From: Ampullaceana balthica
Lineage: Eukaryota > Mollusca > Gastropoda > Lymnaeidae
Direction of reading: 5' to 3'
DNA: 64,000 bases
Assembly (NCBI GenBank): GCA_944989445.1
Contig: CALYLW010000137.1
Coordinates: forward strand, 1,246,134-1,310,133
The position numbers and the translations under genes are program-made. Below the pieces are notes generated by a model. It saw only the letters and a program-made list of their open reading frames with translations, ran no database searches and was not told the origin of the DNA. Below, in pieces: positions 36,881 through 48,369 of the stretch; position 1 is the first letter of the stretch; each line of letters starts with the position of its first letter.

Positions 36881-37679
36881 GATAAATTGTATCCCCTCCT
36901 CATAAGATCGAAAGTAGCAGCTCCCCCCCCCGACCCAATTTTGCAGACACTCCTGTCTGAAAGTTTGTACTAAAAGATATTTTCGGATCTAAAGCAGGAC
37001 CAGGGTGAGGCTGCCAAAAATGCGAGTTATGGGTCCTTTACATACTCTAACCGAGCCAAAATCAAAACTTGACAACATGATTGTTGCTTACCTCTCTCTC
37101 TCTCTCTCCCTCCTTCCCCAGGCGTCTACTTCACGGTCCGTAAAACAGATCAGTATTTAGGACACGGATCTTTAGACCACACCCTTTACGTGTTTCAATG
37201 AATGGTTCATGTCATGAAGTTTATGGAGTAGTTTATAATACTTTGTATCTACATGAATATAAGAACTGTATAAACGTATGGGCGTGAGTGTGTGTGTGTG
37301 TAAAGAGTTCACGCATGCAGACGATGCTGGAATTTAGACTTTTAAACCATGTGTGATGTGTCGAGACACTTAAAGATTCGACGGCAATGTGTTGGAATTA
37401 TCCATAAGAAAAAAGAGAGGGAAAAAAAAGCCTGCGCCAAGATGAATGCATTTTCTAAAAGTCTTTCAAGACCGAGACTGGGGCTATGCTTTTATCGGTG
37501 TCAATTGGGTGCAATTTGTTAAATGACAACATACAAATTTATTTTAAAACATGTTGGAAATGGGGGTTTTATGACATATTTATTATCATTCTACATCGGC
37601 ATCGCGTTATTGCACTTTATGTTTTGGTATACAGTATATATAATACCTTTGAAAGGATAAGTGAAATTATGAATATACT
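36881..37679. other. No feature recognised
   Basis: A ctctctct tract at 37093-37111 and a gtgtgtgtg tract near 37290; otherwise unremarkable. Confidence 0.45.
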
Positions 37680-38045
37680 AGAGATAACCCGACAAAAATG
37701 ACGGAATCTTTTTTGGTTCAAACAGCACTATAAAACAAAATCGATCGCAGCGCCACTTAACAGCACTATACCCAGACAGACAACGGGAATCAATAACATA
37801 AGTAACTTATCCTTGTTTGATAAATAGGAAATATTAAACTTGCTGAAATGTACACAAAGTATTTCATAATTATAAATCCTCAAATCCTATTTTTACATCG
37901 TTCTCTTTTCAAAAAGTAAAATATAAGCATAAAACAATGACGTCATATAATATTTTTTATACAAAATCGATCGCAGCGCCACCTAACAGCATTATTCCAT
38001 ACATACATACAGACAACGGGAATTATGTATATTGATGAGAGTGGT
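37680..38045. repeat. Dispersed repeat with internal duplication
   Basis: Starts cccgacaaaaatgacggaat, as in the 3612/14375 family. Atcgatcgcagcgccac recurs at 37741 and 37967, followed each time by a cagacaacgggaat phrase, showing an internal tandem duplication of about 226 bp. Words such as acttatccttg match 21565 in inverse. Confidence 0.7.
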
Positions 38046-38428
38046 TGAAGAGTTCAAGTTGTGGAAACTAATAGTATTTTTTTACCTCAGCACAAGATAG
38101 ATTATATAAAAAATTAACCTTAATATCAAATTAACACTTAATACTTCAGAAAAGTTGTACAAATTACAATGCATGGCGGCACACTTAACATCCAGCAGAA
38201 CTTATCATCTACTATGACCCGGGTCACTTTGATGAACTGGAGCATATCGTCCCTTAATTAGCGCCGCATTCTCCACATACATATTAAATTAAAACAGTAG
38301 TTGAACTGAACTGAGGTCACGATTCTGAGATTCGAAATGAAACATACCGCCATAGGTACATTAGAATATAACATCAATAACGTGCCTACACCTTGACTGT
38401 CTTGGCTATGTCTAAACTGAAGTGTACC

Positions 38429-38637
38429 ATTATAATCTATACCAATATAATCTATACCAATATAATATATACCAATATAATCTATACCAATATAATCTAT
38501 ACCAATATAATCTATACTAATATAATCTATACCAATATAATCTATACCAATGTAATCTATACCAATATAATCTATACCAATATAATCTATACTATACCAA
38601 TATAATCTATACCAATATAATCTATACCAATATAAGA
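38429..38637. repeat. 15-bp minisatellite
   Basis: About 14 units of tataatctataccaa. A 70-codon frame across it is a repeat artefact. Confidence 0.97.
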
Positions 38638-39118
38638 TAAGAGATCAAATCTCTCAAATAATTTCATACAGTTTATAAAATAGAAAATAAATGTATGAAG
38701 AAGAACATTTGAATAATACTGTTTTAATAGGGAACTTGATATATAGTTTGTTTAAAATCATAATAACAACAAAAATTAATCTGCGTATTTGTTTTAAATC
38801 TCAAAGAGAACGTATGCATACATTACATTTAAACTTTCGTTGGGAAAATGTAATGAAGGCTGTTGGCTGCTAACAAATTATCTTTAAAATATTTTTAAAA
38901 GATAACCTGAGGAAATGTTTCTTCATTATGTCATTATGGTCTATGCTGACGAATCAATAAACATTTTTGTCACGAACGTCGTATTTTAAGACTTGACGAC
39001 ACTATAAAACATACTCGCGGAACAGATATAGTACACCTGAACGTACCTGTAACATTAGTGTAACGCTTCTGAATTCGTCGAAAAGACACAAGGTATCCCG
39101 ATCACAGGCAAGCGACCT
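38638..39118. other. Likely start of the first Rassf intron
   Basis: If the exon at 39121 is real, this is intronic (minus strand). Nothing else is recognised. Confidence 0.4.
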
Positions 39119-39120
39119 AC

Positions 39121-39225
39121 CTGTTGATGAGATCAACAGAGCGACTCAGAATGGATGGACCCAGAGTCAACGCGAAGTGTGACGACGGGAGCCTCAGCCC
39201 TCGGCGGGTTTTTATTTAAGGGACG
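39121..39225 (-). promoter_or_regulatory. Rassf: Candidate Rassf promoter and 5' non-coding exon
   Basis: On the minus strand a TATA-like TTAAATAAAAA (39219-39209) sits in GC-rich sequence. About 30 bp downstream (near 39180) transcription could start. The sequence then runs, without a useful ATG frame, to a strong donor ATCAACAG|GTAGGT at 39121/39120. This fits a short 5' UTR exon for the minus-strand Rassf gene whose coding start is at 23368. No cDNA evidence is available, so this is inference. Confidence 0.4.
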
Positions 39226-40115
39226 CGTCTGTCAGCCAGCGGGGCGAAAAAAAAAGAAGATTACTTTTAAAGGTCACAGGTCAAAAGTGTAGTAACGTGG
39301 TGAAAGTTAGAAATGAACCCCAAAGGGCGATGACAAAGTAGAAAAGGGCAAGGCAGAGTCGCAAGCTTTGAGAAGTAGGTCAGTTGTAAAGGCTCCCGGA
39401 CGACGCGGCGTATCGGTAAATATTTCAGTGGAGTAACCCATGGCCCTCTGTATCTGTCATACAGTTGGTCATGAGTGACTAGTGTCAGTTAAGGGTGGGT
39501 CAAGCTGTTTTGCTGCCCATCATCTACGAAAAAAACTTTCCAGGCGGCCGAACACAATTATATAATGGGGGGAAATAGCCTCCCCCCCCCTATGGCAGAG
39601 TATCCACCCCCACCCCACCCCGGTGTAGAGATAAGACCAGATTTGATTTACGATATACGTTAGTATAATCCTGTTCAAGTATGCCAACTATCAATGAATG
39701 TGTCGGGTGGCACGTCAAAGAGACAGAGGTCAGAAAACTGGTGACGGTGACGAGTAGTAAACAAAGTACGTACTGCGGGCTGAGAGACAGAAATACAAAA
39801 ACTGGGGCCGTCGCGGGTTTTAAATGATTTTATGGGTTCTATATCGTGGAGTAAGATCTCCGGGCGCGAAGATAGGCGTATCCCCTCCAATCCAGGACGG
39901 AAAAAAGTAAATAATAAACATTCTTTAAAATAATAAACCTCCTTAACCACGCAGAGAAAAAAAATTGCCTCCGGAGTGGACCCACCTGTCCTCACTCCTC
40001 ACCCCTTTTCACGCTTGTGTCAATTTTCTATATCGTAATCCAAATGTAAGAAACCAGTAGCAGTTTGTTTTGCTGTCTTCACACATTGTATAATGAATGT
40101 CTAAAGTTTTTAGTG
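39226..40115. other. Upstream region, no gene supported
   Basis: Moderately GC-rich DNA. A minus-strand open frame at 39675-39995 shows no family motif. Confidence 0.4.
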
Positions 40116-40693
40116 CAGGGGCGGATTAAGACTGCACGGGGCCCCTGGCTGCAATTCAAACTGGGGCCCTATCCAGCCAGCGTCCCTTTATATAAAATGA
40201 TTGCTAGCAGCTAATATAAGACTGTAACTTGTAACTAAATAGTACATCGGTTCCTTTAACATACTTTGTCTGTACTACGGGATCGGCCTTCCCAGCCAAA
40301 GATTATTCATGAAAAAATGGAATACGAAGAAATAACTTTGCCGGTATCCTAATATTGAGTGTAAAAATACAATTTTAAAAAATATGTGTGCCCACGCCGG
40401 GAATCGATCGCATGACCGCTTGCACGGCAGGGTGACTTTCTACCTCAAGACCACACGAGCCTGATGAATAAAGTGAAGTTTAAAAATATAAACAATAATC
40501 TTTAATATTTTCTCTTAGTGAGCATATAAAATCAGTTTTTTAAAATTAATTTATTTAATTTATGACATTTTCAGGAATTCATGCAAACAGTTATCCATCT
40601 TTCTTATAAAATATACTAAATGTTGGGGCCCCTAATCATCGGGGGCCCCTGGCTTTAGCCCGTTCAGCCCCCCCCCCTTTTAATCCGCCATAG
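40116..40693. mobile_element. hAT-type element (caggggcggattaag) carrying a tRNA-like segment
   Basis: Left caggggcggattaag and right ttaatccgccatag are inverses. Both subterminal regions are rich in ggggcccc. Flanking ttttagtg (40108-40115) and tttgagtg (40694-40701) agree at 7 of 8 bases. It contains a tRNA-like sequence at 40386-40461. No transposase. Confidence 0.85.
40386..40461 (-). pseudogene. tRNA-like sequence inside a transposon
   Basis: On the minus strand, about 76 nt from ggctcgtgtggtc to cgtgggcaca with a B-box-like gatcgattcccggc. Stem pairing is poor, so a working tRNA is unlikely. It may be a SINE head or captured tRNA fragment. Confidence 0.5.
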
Positions 40694-40701
40694 TTTGAGT
40701 G

Positions 40702-43008
40702 AGAAACTCAACTCCAGATAGATCTTGTCATTAGCGTTGACATGAAAATATTATTGGATCTACAGTTGGGAATGAGCTGGGGATTTTAAAAAATAAAAAA
40801 ATTATCCGGTCTTTGCTCATCGGTGTCGTACATTAAACTGTTTTGAAGGGGATTAAGTTTTAGCCCGCGGACCGTAGGTTTACAGCTCTTGATCATACGT
40901 TTTGGAAGTGTGGGGCTTTCCGATAAATAAACATTGCATTGTGAAAATAAAATGAAATAAAACAAATCGGTAACAAATAAATCAGAGTTTTTTTTTAAAA
41001 AGAAATTTCCCTTACGCATTATTTTTTTTAAATTTTTATATTGACACATTCTTGGTGTGATGTAGCTAGAGTGGATATGACGTCATATTGTGTTTACTTT
41101 TAGAATTACTTATTTGAATCGACTTTTAATGTAATCTAGAATGATTTCCCTTGAATAAAAAATATCGGAAATTCTTTGTTTGGAAATTGCGTTCAAACAC
41201 TCATTCGAGTTTTTATTACTTGTTTGATACTGATGTAATCTAACGTCGTTGTTGAAGAAACTGTCGGCGTTTTGGCTATACCTTTTAGGTACGCCACTGC
41301 TGCTACTGCTATATTAATTTTTCTAGATTTTTTTTTCTTTTTTCAAATCTTATATGTCTTCGTATGTGTCATCCATCTCTTAATTTCCATAATATTTACT
41401 CTGACTCTGTGCATGAATTGTTTTTATACTCTCCTCATAACTGAAGATGTCATGTGAAATTTAAGGGCAGTGTGGAACTCATTGATTTGTTATTTTCTTT
41501 GTTGATGTTGTTATTTATTTACCCCTGCTTCACAACTTATGATACGATAGTAAAATTCCTGCGCTCCTTCGCTGAGGCTCGAGTGGCGCTTTGATTTAAA
41601 ATTTTAAAAGCTGACCTACATCAGGGACGTATCTTGTGTTCACCATTGACATATGAATCATTCACCTGACAGACTACGGTATCCCAAACTCGGCTATCAG
41701 TAACACAACATTTTTTTTTAAAACGTGTTGGAATGTGTGTTAGTGATTCAGTGGGGAACCTAGTGAAATTTAGTAAGCACCATTCTCCATTGATTTCTCT
41801 ACTAATATCAGTTTTTTTCTTTCTTTTTAGAGTTACGTCGGACTATAGGGACCACATATTGCTCCACCTGGTGGTCGACTTCCGTGACTCAACATCTGCT
41901 ATACCTGAGCCAGCTGGTGTCTCTGATGTAACGTGTGCGATGAAATACAAACGTCGCATTCCGTTAGTGTGTGTGAGAGACACGTGACAAGAGGATGACA
42001 ACAGAATTGTGTAGTAAATTATAGTATCTTAACCCCACCGCAAGCCTGCTGCCCTTTCATATTTTAAACATTTGAGGTGTGTGTATGGGGGGGGGGTGCT
42101 TTTGAACGATATTTGAACCATTGGTGACAATGTAGTCTGTAGTACATTAATGTAGTCTGTAGTACATTAATGTAGTCTGTAGTACATTTGTAATTTACAT
42201 TCTGGAATCGCTTCTGTTCGAACACAAACGATCAAATTTTGTAACATATCGTTACTAAAATATTCATTAAATAATAAATGTTAAATATTTATAAGGATCA
42301 TTATAGTGTTGTTTTTTTTTAAAGTGTTAACTAATTATAGCTCTCGCGACTGAAAATAAAAGAAACGATAAGTTGCGATAAAACGTTAATTTCAGACCAT
42401 TGTATGGAAATATTCGTAAATTTTCTTGCAGAATCTTTATGTTTACTTGACCTCCCAACATAACCTTTTTTTTGACTCGCCTCTCTGTGGTTGGCCTTTA
42501 CTGTGACTGTACTATATATATCCCATCGACACAGTGTAATATTGTTAACTTGAACAGGTCGGTAAAGAACCACAGCTCAACGAGACAGGCGATATACGCA
42601 TCATTATCATCAAATAACATCAACGCGGTGTCTTCACTGTGTCTTCACACACGGTCCAATAGTGAGGTCTGAGCAGGGTTGAGGGGGAGGGGGGTGATGT
42701 GAGGGACTGGGTGCTCAACGATTATTTTCTTCGCCCAGGGCGCTAAAGATGCAATCAAAACACGGTGCTGGCCAACATCCCACCTGTGACCGAGGCCTGG
42801 GTGACCTGGTACCCATCCTCAATCGCCCTCCCATTTCATCCCCTCTGCCCTTTTACACACTCTTCACCTGTTTCCCTTATATTGTGTTGCCCAGAAAACC
42901 TTGGTAAATATTTTTACGGTTTCTGATTTTCTTTTGATTTATTGAGTTCACAAAGGTTCTCGAAATTTTAACATTTTGATTTGTGCAAAATTAATTTTGA
43001 GGTTCAGA
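40702..43008. other. Intergenic DNA, no gene supported
   Basis: Contains a polypyrimidine-AG (tttctttctttttag) before an open frame at 41830-41987 that has no family motif, a 20-bp repeat in three copies at 42131-42188 (gtagtctgtagtacattaat), and a TATA-like tatatata at 42513. None is enough for a gene call. Confidence 0.4.
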
Positions 43009-43016
43009 CTTCTAGG

Positions 43017-43195
43017 CAGGGCCGTCTTAACGCATAGGCCCGTTGGGCATTTGCCCGGGGGCCCACAAGCATAGGGGCCCCATGGGAATATGTTTATTTA
43101 TATATATTATGTATATTTATTTTGTATTCCTGCGGGGAAGGGGCCCAACACTATTTATTTGCCCGGGGGCCCAAACTGGTGTAAAGACGCCTCTG
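43017..43195. mobile_element. cagggccgtcttaacgc-type element with perfect target duplication
   Basis: 179 bp. Left cagggccgtcttaacgc and right gtaaagacgcctctg are imperfect inverses; gcccgggggccca occurs near both ends. CTTCTAGG flanks it exactly on both sides (43009-43016 and 43196-43203), an 8-bp hAT-type duplication. Confidence 0.92.
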
Positions 43196-43312
43196 CTTCT
43201 AGGTCTTGTTACTAAACAAGTTTAACTACATAACAAAGTTTCCCTCTAATTTATTTTCATCCTGTCACGCAGCTCTCACCCCTACCTCCTACTCAACCCT
43301 AGTGCACCCCAC

Positions 43313-43493
43313 CCCCGGGCTGGCTTTAGGCATAGGCAAACTAGGCAGCCGCCTAGGAGCTCCGATTAGTCTCATCATTAGTGGGGGCCTCGCACAAGAA
43401 TCTTTCCATATTTATTTTTTCAATATTTTTTCTATTACATTTATGGCAACCAAAAGGCCTCCAATTCCCTTAGGCCGGCCTTGTCACCCCACC
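43313..43493. mobile_element. gggctggctttaggc-type short element
   Basis: Left gggctggctttaggcatagg and right ccttaggccggccttg are inverses. Flanks gcacccca and tcacccca agree at 7 of 8 bases. Non-coding. Confidence 0.78.
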
Positions 43494-43859
43494 CACCTAC
43501 CGTGTCCATCACCAGAGTAAATAGCGCCAGTGCGGTTAAAAGGAGATTCGTGCAACAGAACAAGAAGATAGAGAACGATTTACAACATATAATAAAACCT
43601 TTCACATAAAAATGAGTCTTAATTCATTGCAATGTAAACATGCCAAATAGTGGTTTTTGCATGCACTAACCATCAAATTTGCTGTCACAGTTGTCAAGTT
43701 GCACCAAAGAATAAAAAAGCTATTCAAAAGATAATCATAATAGTTAAAATACCATGACGCCACTTTTTAGGGCCGCTTTTTGAAACTATTATGTAAACTG
43801 CTGTCACCTTTAGGAGGATTGCGCTGAAGCAATTAGAAATAAACACAAGACTAAAGGAA
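43494..43859. other. No feature recognised
   Basis: AT-rich spacer between transposons. Confidence 0.45.
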
Positions 43860-44790
43860 ACCATTAATAATAAAATTTCTTTTTAAAAAAACACGTAAAA
43901 AAAAATATTATAAATTCTTTATATATGAGACATAACTAAAAGTATGTTCAATATAATACGCACCGAGCGACAGACTCGCATAAACATGTACATGCTACAT
44001 AGAGATATATAGAGATAATCTAAAAATTCATTAATTTAATTACAGTACATTCGATCGATGTACAATTTTGAAAGATCATTTTTATCGTCGCCTCGAGTTT
44101 GTCTGAAAAATTTCAGCTCGATAGGATACCGGGAAGTGGGTTAACATTCGATCCAAAGTTTTTGCGACAGACAGACAAGCAGATGCTACGAGTTAATATA
44201 AAGGATTTTTTTTTAAAAAAGGATAACACAAAAAAAAATGGAAATTTCACCCTAAGAACTTTTCACGGGATTTATTATTTTTTTAAATCCTTTATATTAA
44301 CTCGTGGTGTCTGCGGCGGACCTTGCTTGCTTGCTTGCTTGCTTGCTTGTCGCCAAAACTTTTGATCGATTTTTAACCCACTTGCTCGCAAGATAGCGAG
44401 CTGAAATTTTGCAGGCAGTTTCGTACCGATGATAAAAACAATGTATCAAAATTTCAGATCGATCGCATGTACCGTAATTAAATTATTGATTTTTTAGATT
44501 ATTTTATTTATTCCTATGTATCATGCTATTTTTTGAGATAGAGCGTCGCGGTGCGTATTATATTGAACAACCTTTCTGTCGCGCAACAAGGTGCGTATTT
44601 TATTGACAGCTCTTTTTATAAACATATTTCTGATCGGTGCGCATTATATTAAACATGTTTTACGACTCAACTGCAATTTTGTATTTCTGGATGGTCTGGC
44701 GCTGCGTGTTATAATGAACATTCTTTTAGTTACTTCTCGTACATAAAGGATTTATAGTCAAAAACTTGGTTTTTTACGGGTTTTTCTTAT
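43860..44790. repeat. Diverged foldback relative of the Rassf-intron satellite
   Basis: Two inverted halves meet near 44250: taatataaaggattttt on the left faces aaatcctttatatta on the right. Each half carries aatttcagctcgat with a ggaagtggg-like phrase, a gacagacag or gcttgctt tract, and attcgatcgat words. These match the 300-bp sub-copy of the satellite at 7668-7975. Outer parts also match the satellite spacers (atgagacataactaa; ggatttatagtcaaaaac). Confidence 0.75.
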
Positions 44791-44834
44791 TTAAACTGAT
44801 ATCCAATTGATAGGAAATGGTGGGCGTTCAATTA

Positions 44835-45366
44835 CAGAGGGTCGGGAAACTTTTTGTCTGAGAGAGCCATAAACACAATATATTTTGAAAAGTAATTCTG
44901 TGAGAGCCATACATTATGTTTAAAACTAAAAATTCGAGTAAATGTGTGCATTTTGTGTAACTTCAACACTAAAAGTACAATAATTATGTCTCTGAATTCT
45001 TTTTTTAACAACACTGTTATGCTGTTTTTATATGCAATTAATATGTAGATCAAAGGAGTCTGAATACAGGTTATTTTTAAGTAATCGAACATTTGTATGA
45101 GAGACAGGTGCAGCCATCAATAGACAGGGCCGAATTTATGCCTAGGCCTACAAGGCCCTGGCCTAGGGCCCCAGCCAGCTTAGGGGCCCCGGTTATGGAA
45201 TCTTTACATAAGCTCGAAAGACTGGCTTGAATTATAAAAAAAAACTTCAAGATGGTTGGAGGGCCCAAAATGCGAAGTGCCTAGGGGCCCTGGGTCTCTT
45301 AAGTCCGGGCCTGTCAATAGAGCCACATCTGGCTCGTGAGCCATGGTTGCCCGACTCCGACCCCTG
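44835..45366. mobile_element. Non-autonomous hAT element, host of a nested element
   Basis: Left cagagggtcgggaaac and right gttgcccgactccgacccct plus g match the common cagggGTCGGcaac hAT terminus. The interior has repeated gagagccata words and ends with gagccacatctggctcgtga. It is split by the insertion at 45125-45313. No clear own target duplication. Confidence 0.82.
45125..45313. mobile_element. Nested cagggccgaatttatgcc element
   Basis: 189 bp from cagggccgaatttatgcc to cttaagtccgggcctg. TCAATAGA stands exactly on both sides (45117-45124 and 45314-45321). It is inserted into the 44835 hAT and therefore younger than it. Confidence 0.95.
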
Positions 45367-45645
45367 CCTTAAATCAAAGACTTACCTTGAGAATAACACA
45401 TAAGGATATCAATACATCAAGTGAACGTAAAATCAGCGCCTAAGAGTTAAAAAAAACAGGTCATAAGAAAACCACAAATCCTTGTGAGATTATCTTAATT
45501 CCGTGGGCCTACTTCCTTCCCACAGGACAGGTACTGATACAGTTCGATAACCCAGTGATCTCCTAGGTCTCGACCGGACTATCGCGTTCAGCGCAGTTCG
45601 GATCAATACCTTTATCCATGTCAGTAGCACACCTTGCATCTCCCC

Positions 45646-45848
45646 CTGTGGCGTCACTAGGGGGGGTGCGGTGGGGGGGCGGGCCGCCCCGGGTGACACC
45701 ATCAGGGGGGTGACAACAAAATGTAAAATTTTGTATGTTCCCATTATTTGGCACTGGAAAACTCGGAGGATTTCTTTAGGTTAAGTCGAGAGGGGGTGAG
45801 ACCATGGGCTACCGCCCCGGGGTGACACCAACCCTAGTGACGCCTCTG
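45646..45848. mobile_element. CAGAGGCGTCACTAGGG-type element, inverted copy
   Basis: Left ctgtggcgtcactaggg and right accctagtgacgcctctg are inverses. The interior cgccccgggtgacaccatc shows the copy is reversed relative to 36346. Confidence 0.88.
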
Positions 45849-46113
45849 CCTCTCCCTGACGTTAATGATACAAACGTTTGTGGACTGCGTGGAAGCCTTA
45901 ACGTTGATTAAATTAATGAGACGCCGTTTGTGTCTGTAAAACAATATCTTTAAATCCATGATAAGATAAAATGAAAATTAAAAGATTTCGGGAAATGCGT
46001 TCATCGGAACACATAAAAGACAAAAATCAATTCAAGTCGATTTTACGTAACCTTTTTATATTAAACTTTGCAAGTAAAGTTGAAAGAGAAAAAATAATGA
46101 ACTAAGACCCTGA
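45849..46113. other. Spacer between two sister elements
   Basis: Nothing recognised. Confidence 0.4.
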
Positions 46114-46331
46114 CAGAGGCGTCACTAGGGTGGGGGTTGGGAGTGCGGAAGGTGAGGACCGCACCGGGTGACACCATCACAAGGGGTGTCACAAAAATAT
46201 GAAAATTCTGTGTTTTCATTTTTTAAAATTTTTGGAACTGGCAGACTCGAAGGAAACCTATTGGGTAAGTCGTGATGGGGTGACACCAAGAGCTACCACA
46301 CTGGGTGACACCAACCCTAGCGACGCACCTG
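46114..46331. mobile_element. CAGAGGCGTCACTAGGG-type element
   Basis: Left cagaggcgtcactagggt and right ccctagcgacgcacctg are inverses, with gggtgacaccatcac and gggtgacaccaa inside. Same orientation as 45646; about 265 bp away. Confidence 0.88.
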
Positions 46332-48004
46332 GTCCTAATATTAAGAGGGATCACATAAAAAGTGTGTGTGGGGGTGTGTGGCTTAGAAGTTTAAAAAAAA
46401 AGTATTTTAAAAAAAAAGGAAAAGGCATTGAAACTTAGTTGAAATTAACATTTAGTTCCCGGAAGAAATCTTTTATTTTATTATTTTCCGTATAAATCCT
46501 ATCGTATCTGGCTTAAAACTTTCCAGTAACCAAATTGTATATAATCCTATTATAGCTAGCATCATATTATAAATTATATCAATACATGTCTTGTTTATTT
46601 ATGCCTCACAGGTTTTCTCTAACACTATCTCTAAAGCGACGACCTGACTTCCCTCCGTAATACGTACCACGATTTTTACAAAGGATTAACAACAAAGTAA
46701 ATTGAATCTTTCCTTCGGTAATATTTTAATTATTTTAACGGCGGAAGGGGTCAATAAAATTGGGTCATGTCTTACTTTTGCAGCTTTCTGAGTCTATGCG
46801 TGCTCAGTGCTGTACTGTAGAAAGCGAATGCATCAATCGTAGCCCTAACCTCATGGAGATTCTCAAATGTGATTTTTTTTGGGTCGATCTTTGTTAAGCA
46901 ACTGCAAACCAGTTTTTTACTTTTTTATTGCTATAGTACTCTTTGAGATTTAAGTTTCAATTTTATTTTTTTCAATGTTCACCTGGGTCAGGACGAGTAT
47001 CCCAGGTGTAAATAGAAAATTTCGAGAAAATGTTAGAATAGTGTGAAAGAAAATCTTCTCTTATCTGTTACAGACGCTCCTTCTATACAGAAGATTTTTG
47101 CGTCATACGCTTATCTATGGTTTGTGTTTAGTCTTTCATTTTTATTAGAGATTTAAATGTTGATAAAGTGTTGGTTTTCCTGGTTCCTTCAGGCAACCCA
47201 TCCCACGCCCGAATTCCGGACGGGAAGAACAACAATTTTTATGTGTTTTTTCTTGCACACGGAATAAGAAAGGTGACCTCCTTAACATATTTGCAAAAGA
47301 CCAGAACCCTCTATCTGGTATGGTTCAGGAGGAGTTGCTGTTAAAAGCTCGAAAAAAAATTAAGCTCTATCAAATTATTAAAAAGACAATGAATTGGTTG
47401 TCTTTACACATCAGAAAACCCATCGGAATCATAATATCTCAAGACTAATATAAAAAAAAGTACACTAAAACTAGAGACTGTGATATAGACCAGGTAAACC
47501 TCATACTGATACTACTGTGATACAAGACCATGGTCATAAAATCGAAAATATTTTAATATTATATTATCTTATCTTATCTGTTTCAGACGCTCCTTCTATA
47601 CAGAAGATTATTGCGTCCTACGCTTATCTATGGTTTGTGTTTATTCATGCATTAAATATTAACATTTAGCATAAACCATTTCAAGAGACACATTGTTTAA
47701 TTCTTTAAATGAACATTTGAAATAGGAATATTGTCTAAAATTATTAAATTAATTAGCAGTAAATTTAATTAAAATAAAACTTAAATGTTCTAAATAATAA
47801 AATGTTTAATTGAGATTTGTACTTTTAGAATTTCCCCAAAACTTTTCATCCCATTTTTTAATGATGACAGGGTAGATCACTCTAAAAAAAGTTGTTTAAA
47901 ACAAATCACAACAATTTTGATTTTTAAAACTACCAGCTACATGTAAGATCGTGAGAAAAATGCAGATATTAAATGTTCCCGTGGATTCATTTTATTTTTG
48001 AACA
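46332..48004. other. TELO2 upstream region with two copies of a short repeat
   Basis: A roughly 70-bp repeat (ttacagacgctccttctata, then cagaagatttttgcgt, cttatctatggtttgtgttta) lies at 47061-47130 and 47571-47642, with looser relatives near 15140 and 19070. The TELO2 promoter is not recognisable. A possible acceptor aaatgcag at 47960 hints at a 5' UTR exon further upstream. Confidence 0.5.
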
Positions 48005-48369
48005 ATGGAAAATGCCCGTCTTTTTGCCAAGGAAATAATCAATGGCCTGGATTCATCAGAATCACGAGAAGACATTATAAAGTGGCTTACAATTGTTAGA
48101 GCTGTTCTTGTTCCGAAAATTCTTGGCGAAGGGGCAGAAAAATTAAATTTATATACTTTTGATCCTGCAACTTTGCTTTCATTTAGGCAAGAATTAATTT
48201 CAGATTATGCAATTAAATTTTATGACAGAATAATTTCCAAATTTTCAATTGAATGGCTGTCACGACTGACATCAGATGGTTTTCACACTCTTGTTTTGCC
48301 ACTTTTTCTTGAAGGTCCAGTAAAAGATTCCTTCTTTGCTTTAAATAAAGCAACTATTGGGGCAACGAG
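48005..48369 (+). CDS. TELO2: TELO2 exon 1
   Basis: Starts MENARLFAKEIINGLDSSE. An in-frame TGA at 47999-48001 directly precedes the ATG, which fixes the start. The donor is ACGAG|GTAAAT, leaving AG of a Ser codon. The end, LFLEGPVKDSFFALN, matches the human FFLEGPADQAFLVL block. Confidence 0.96.
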
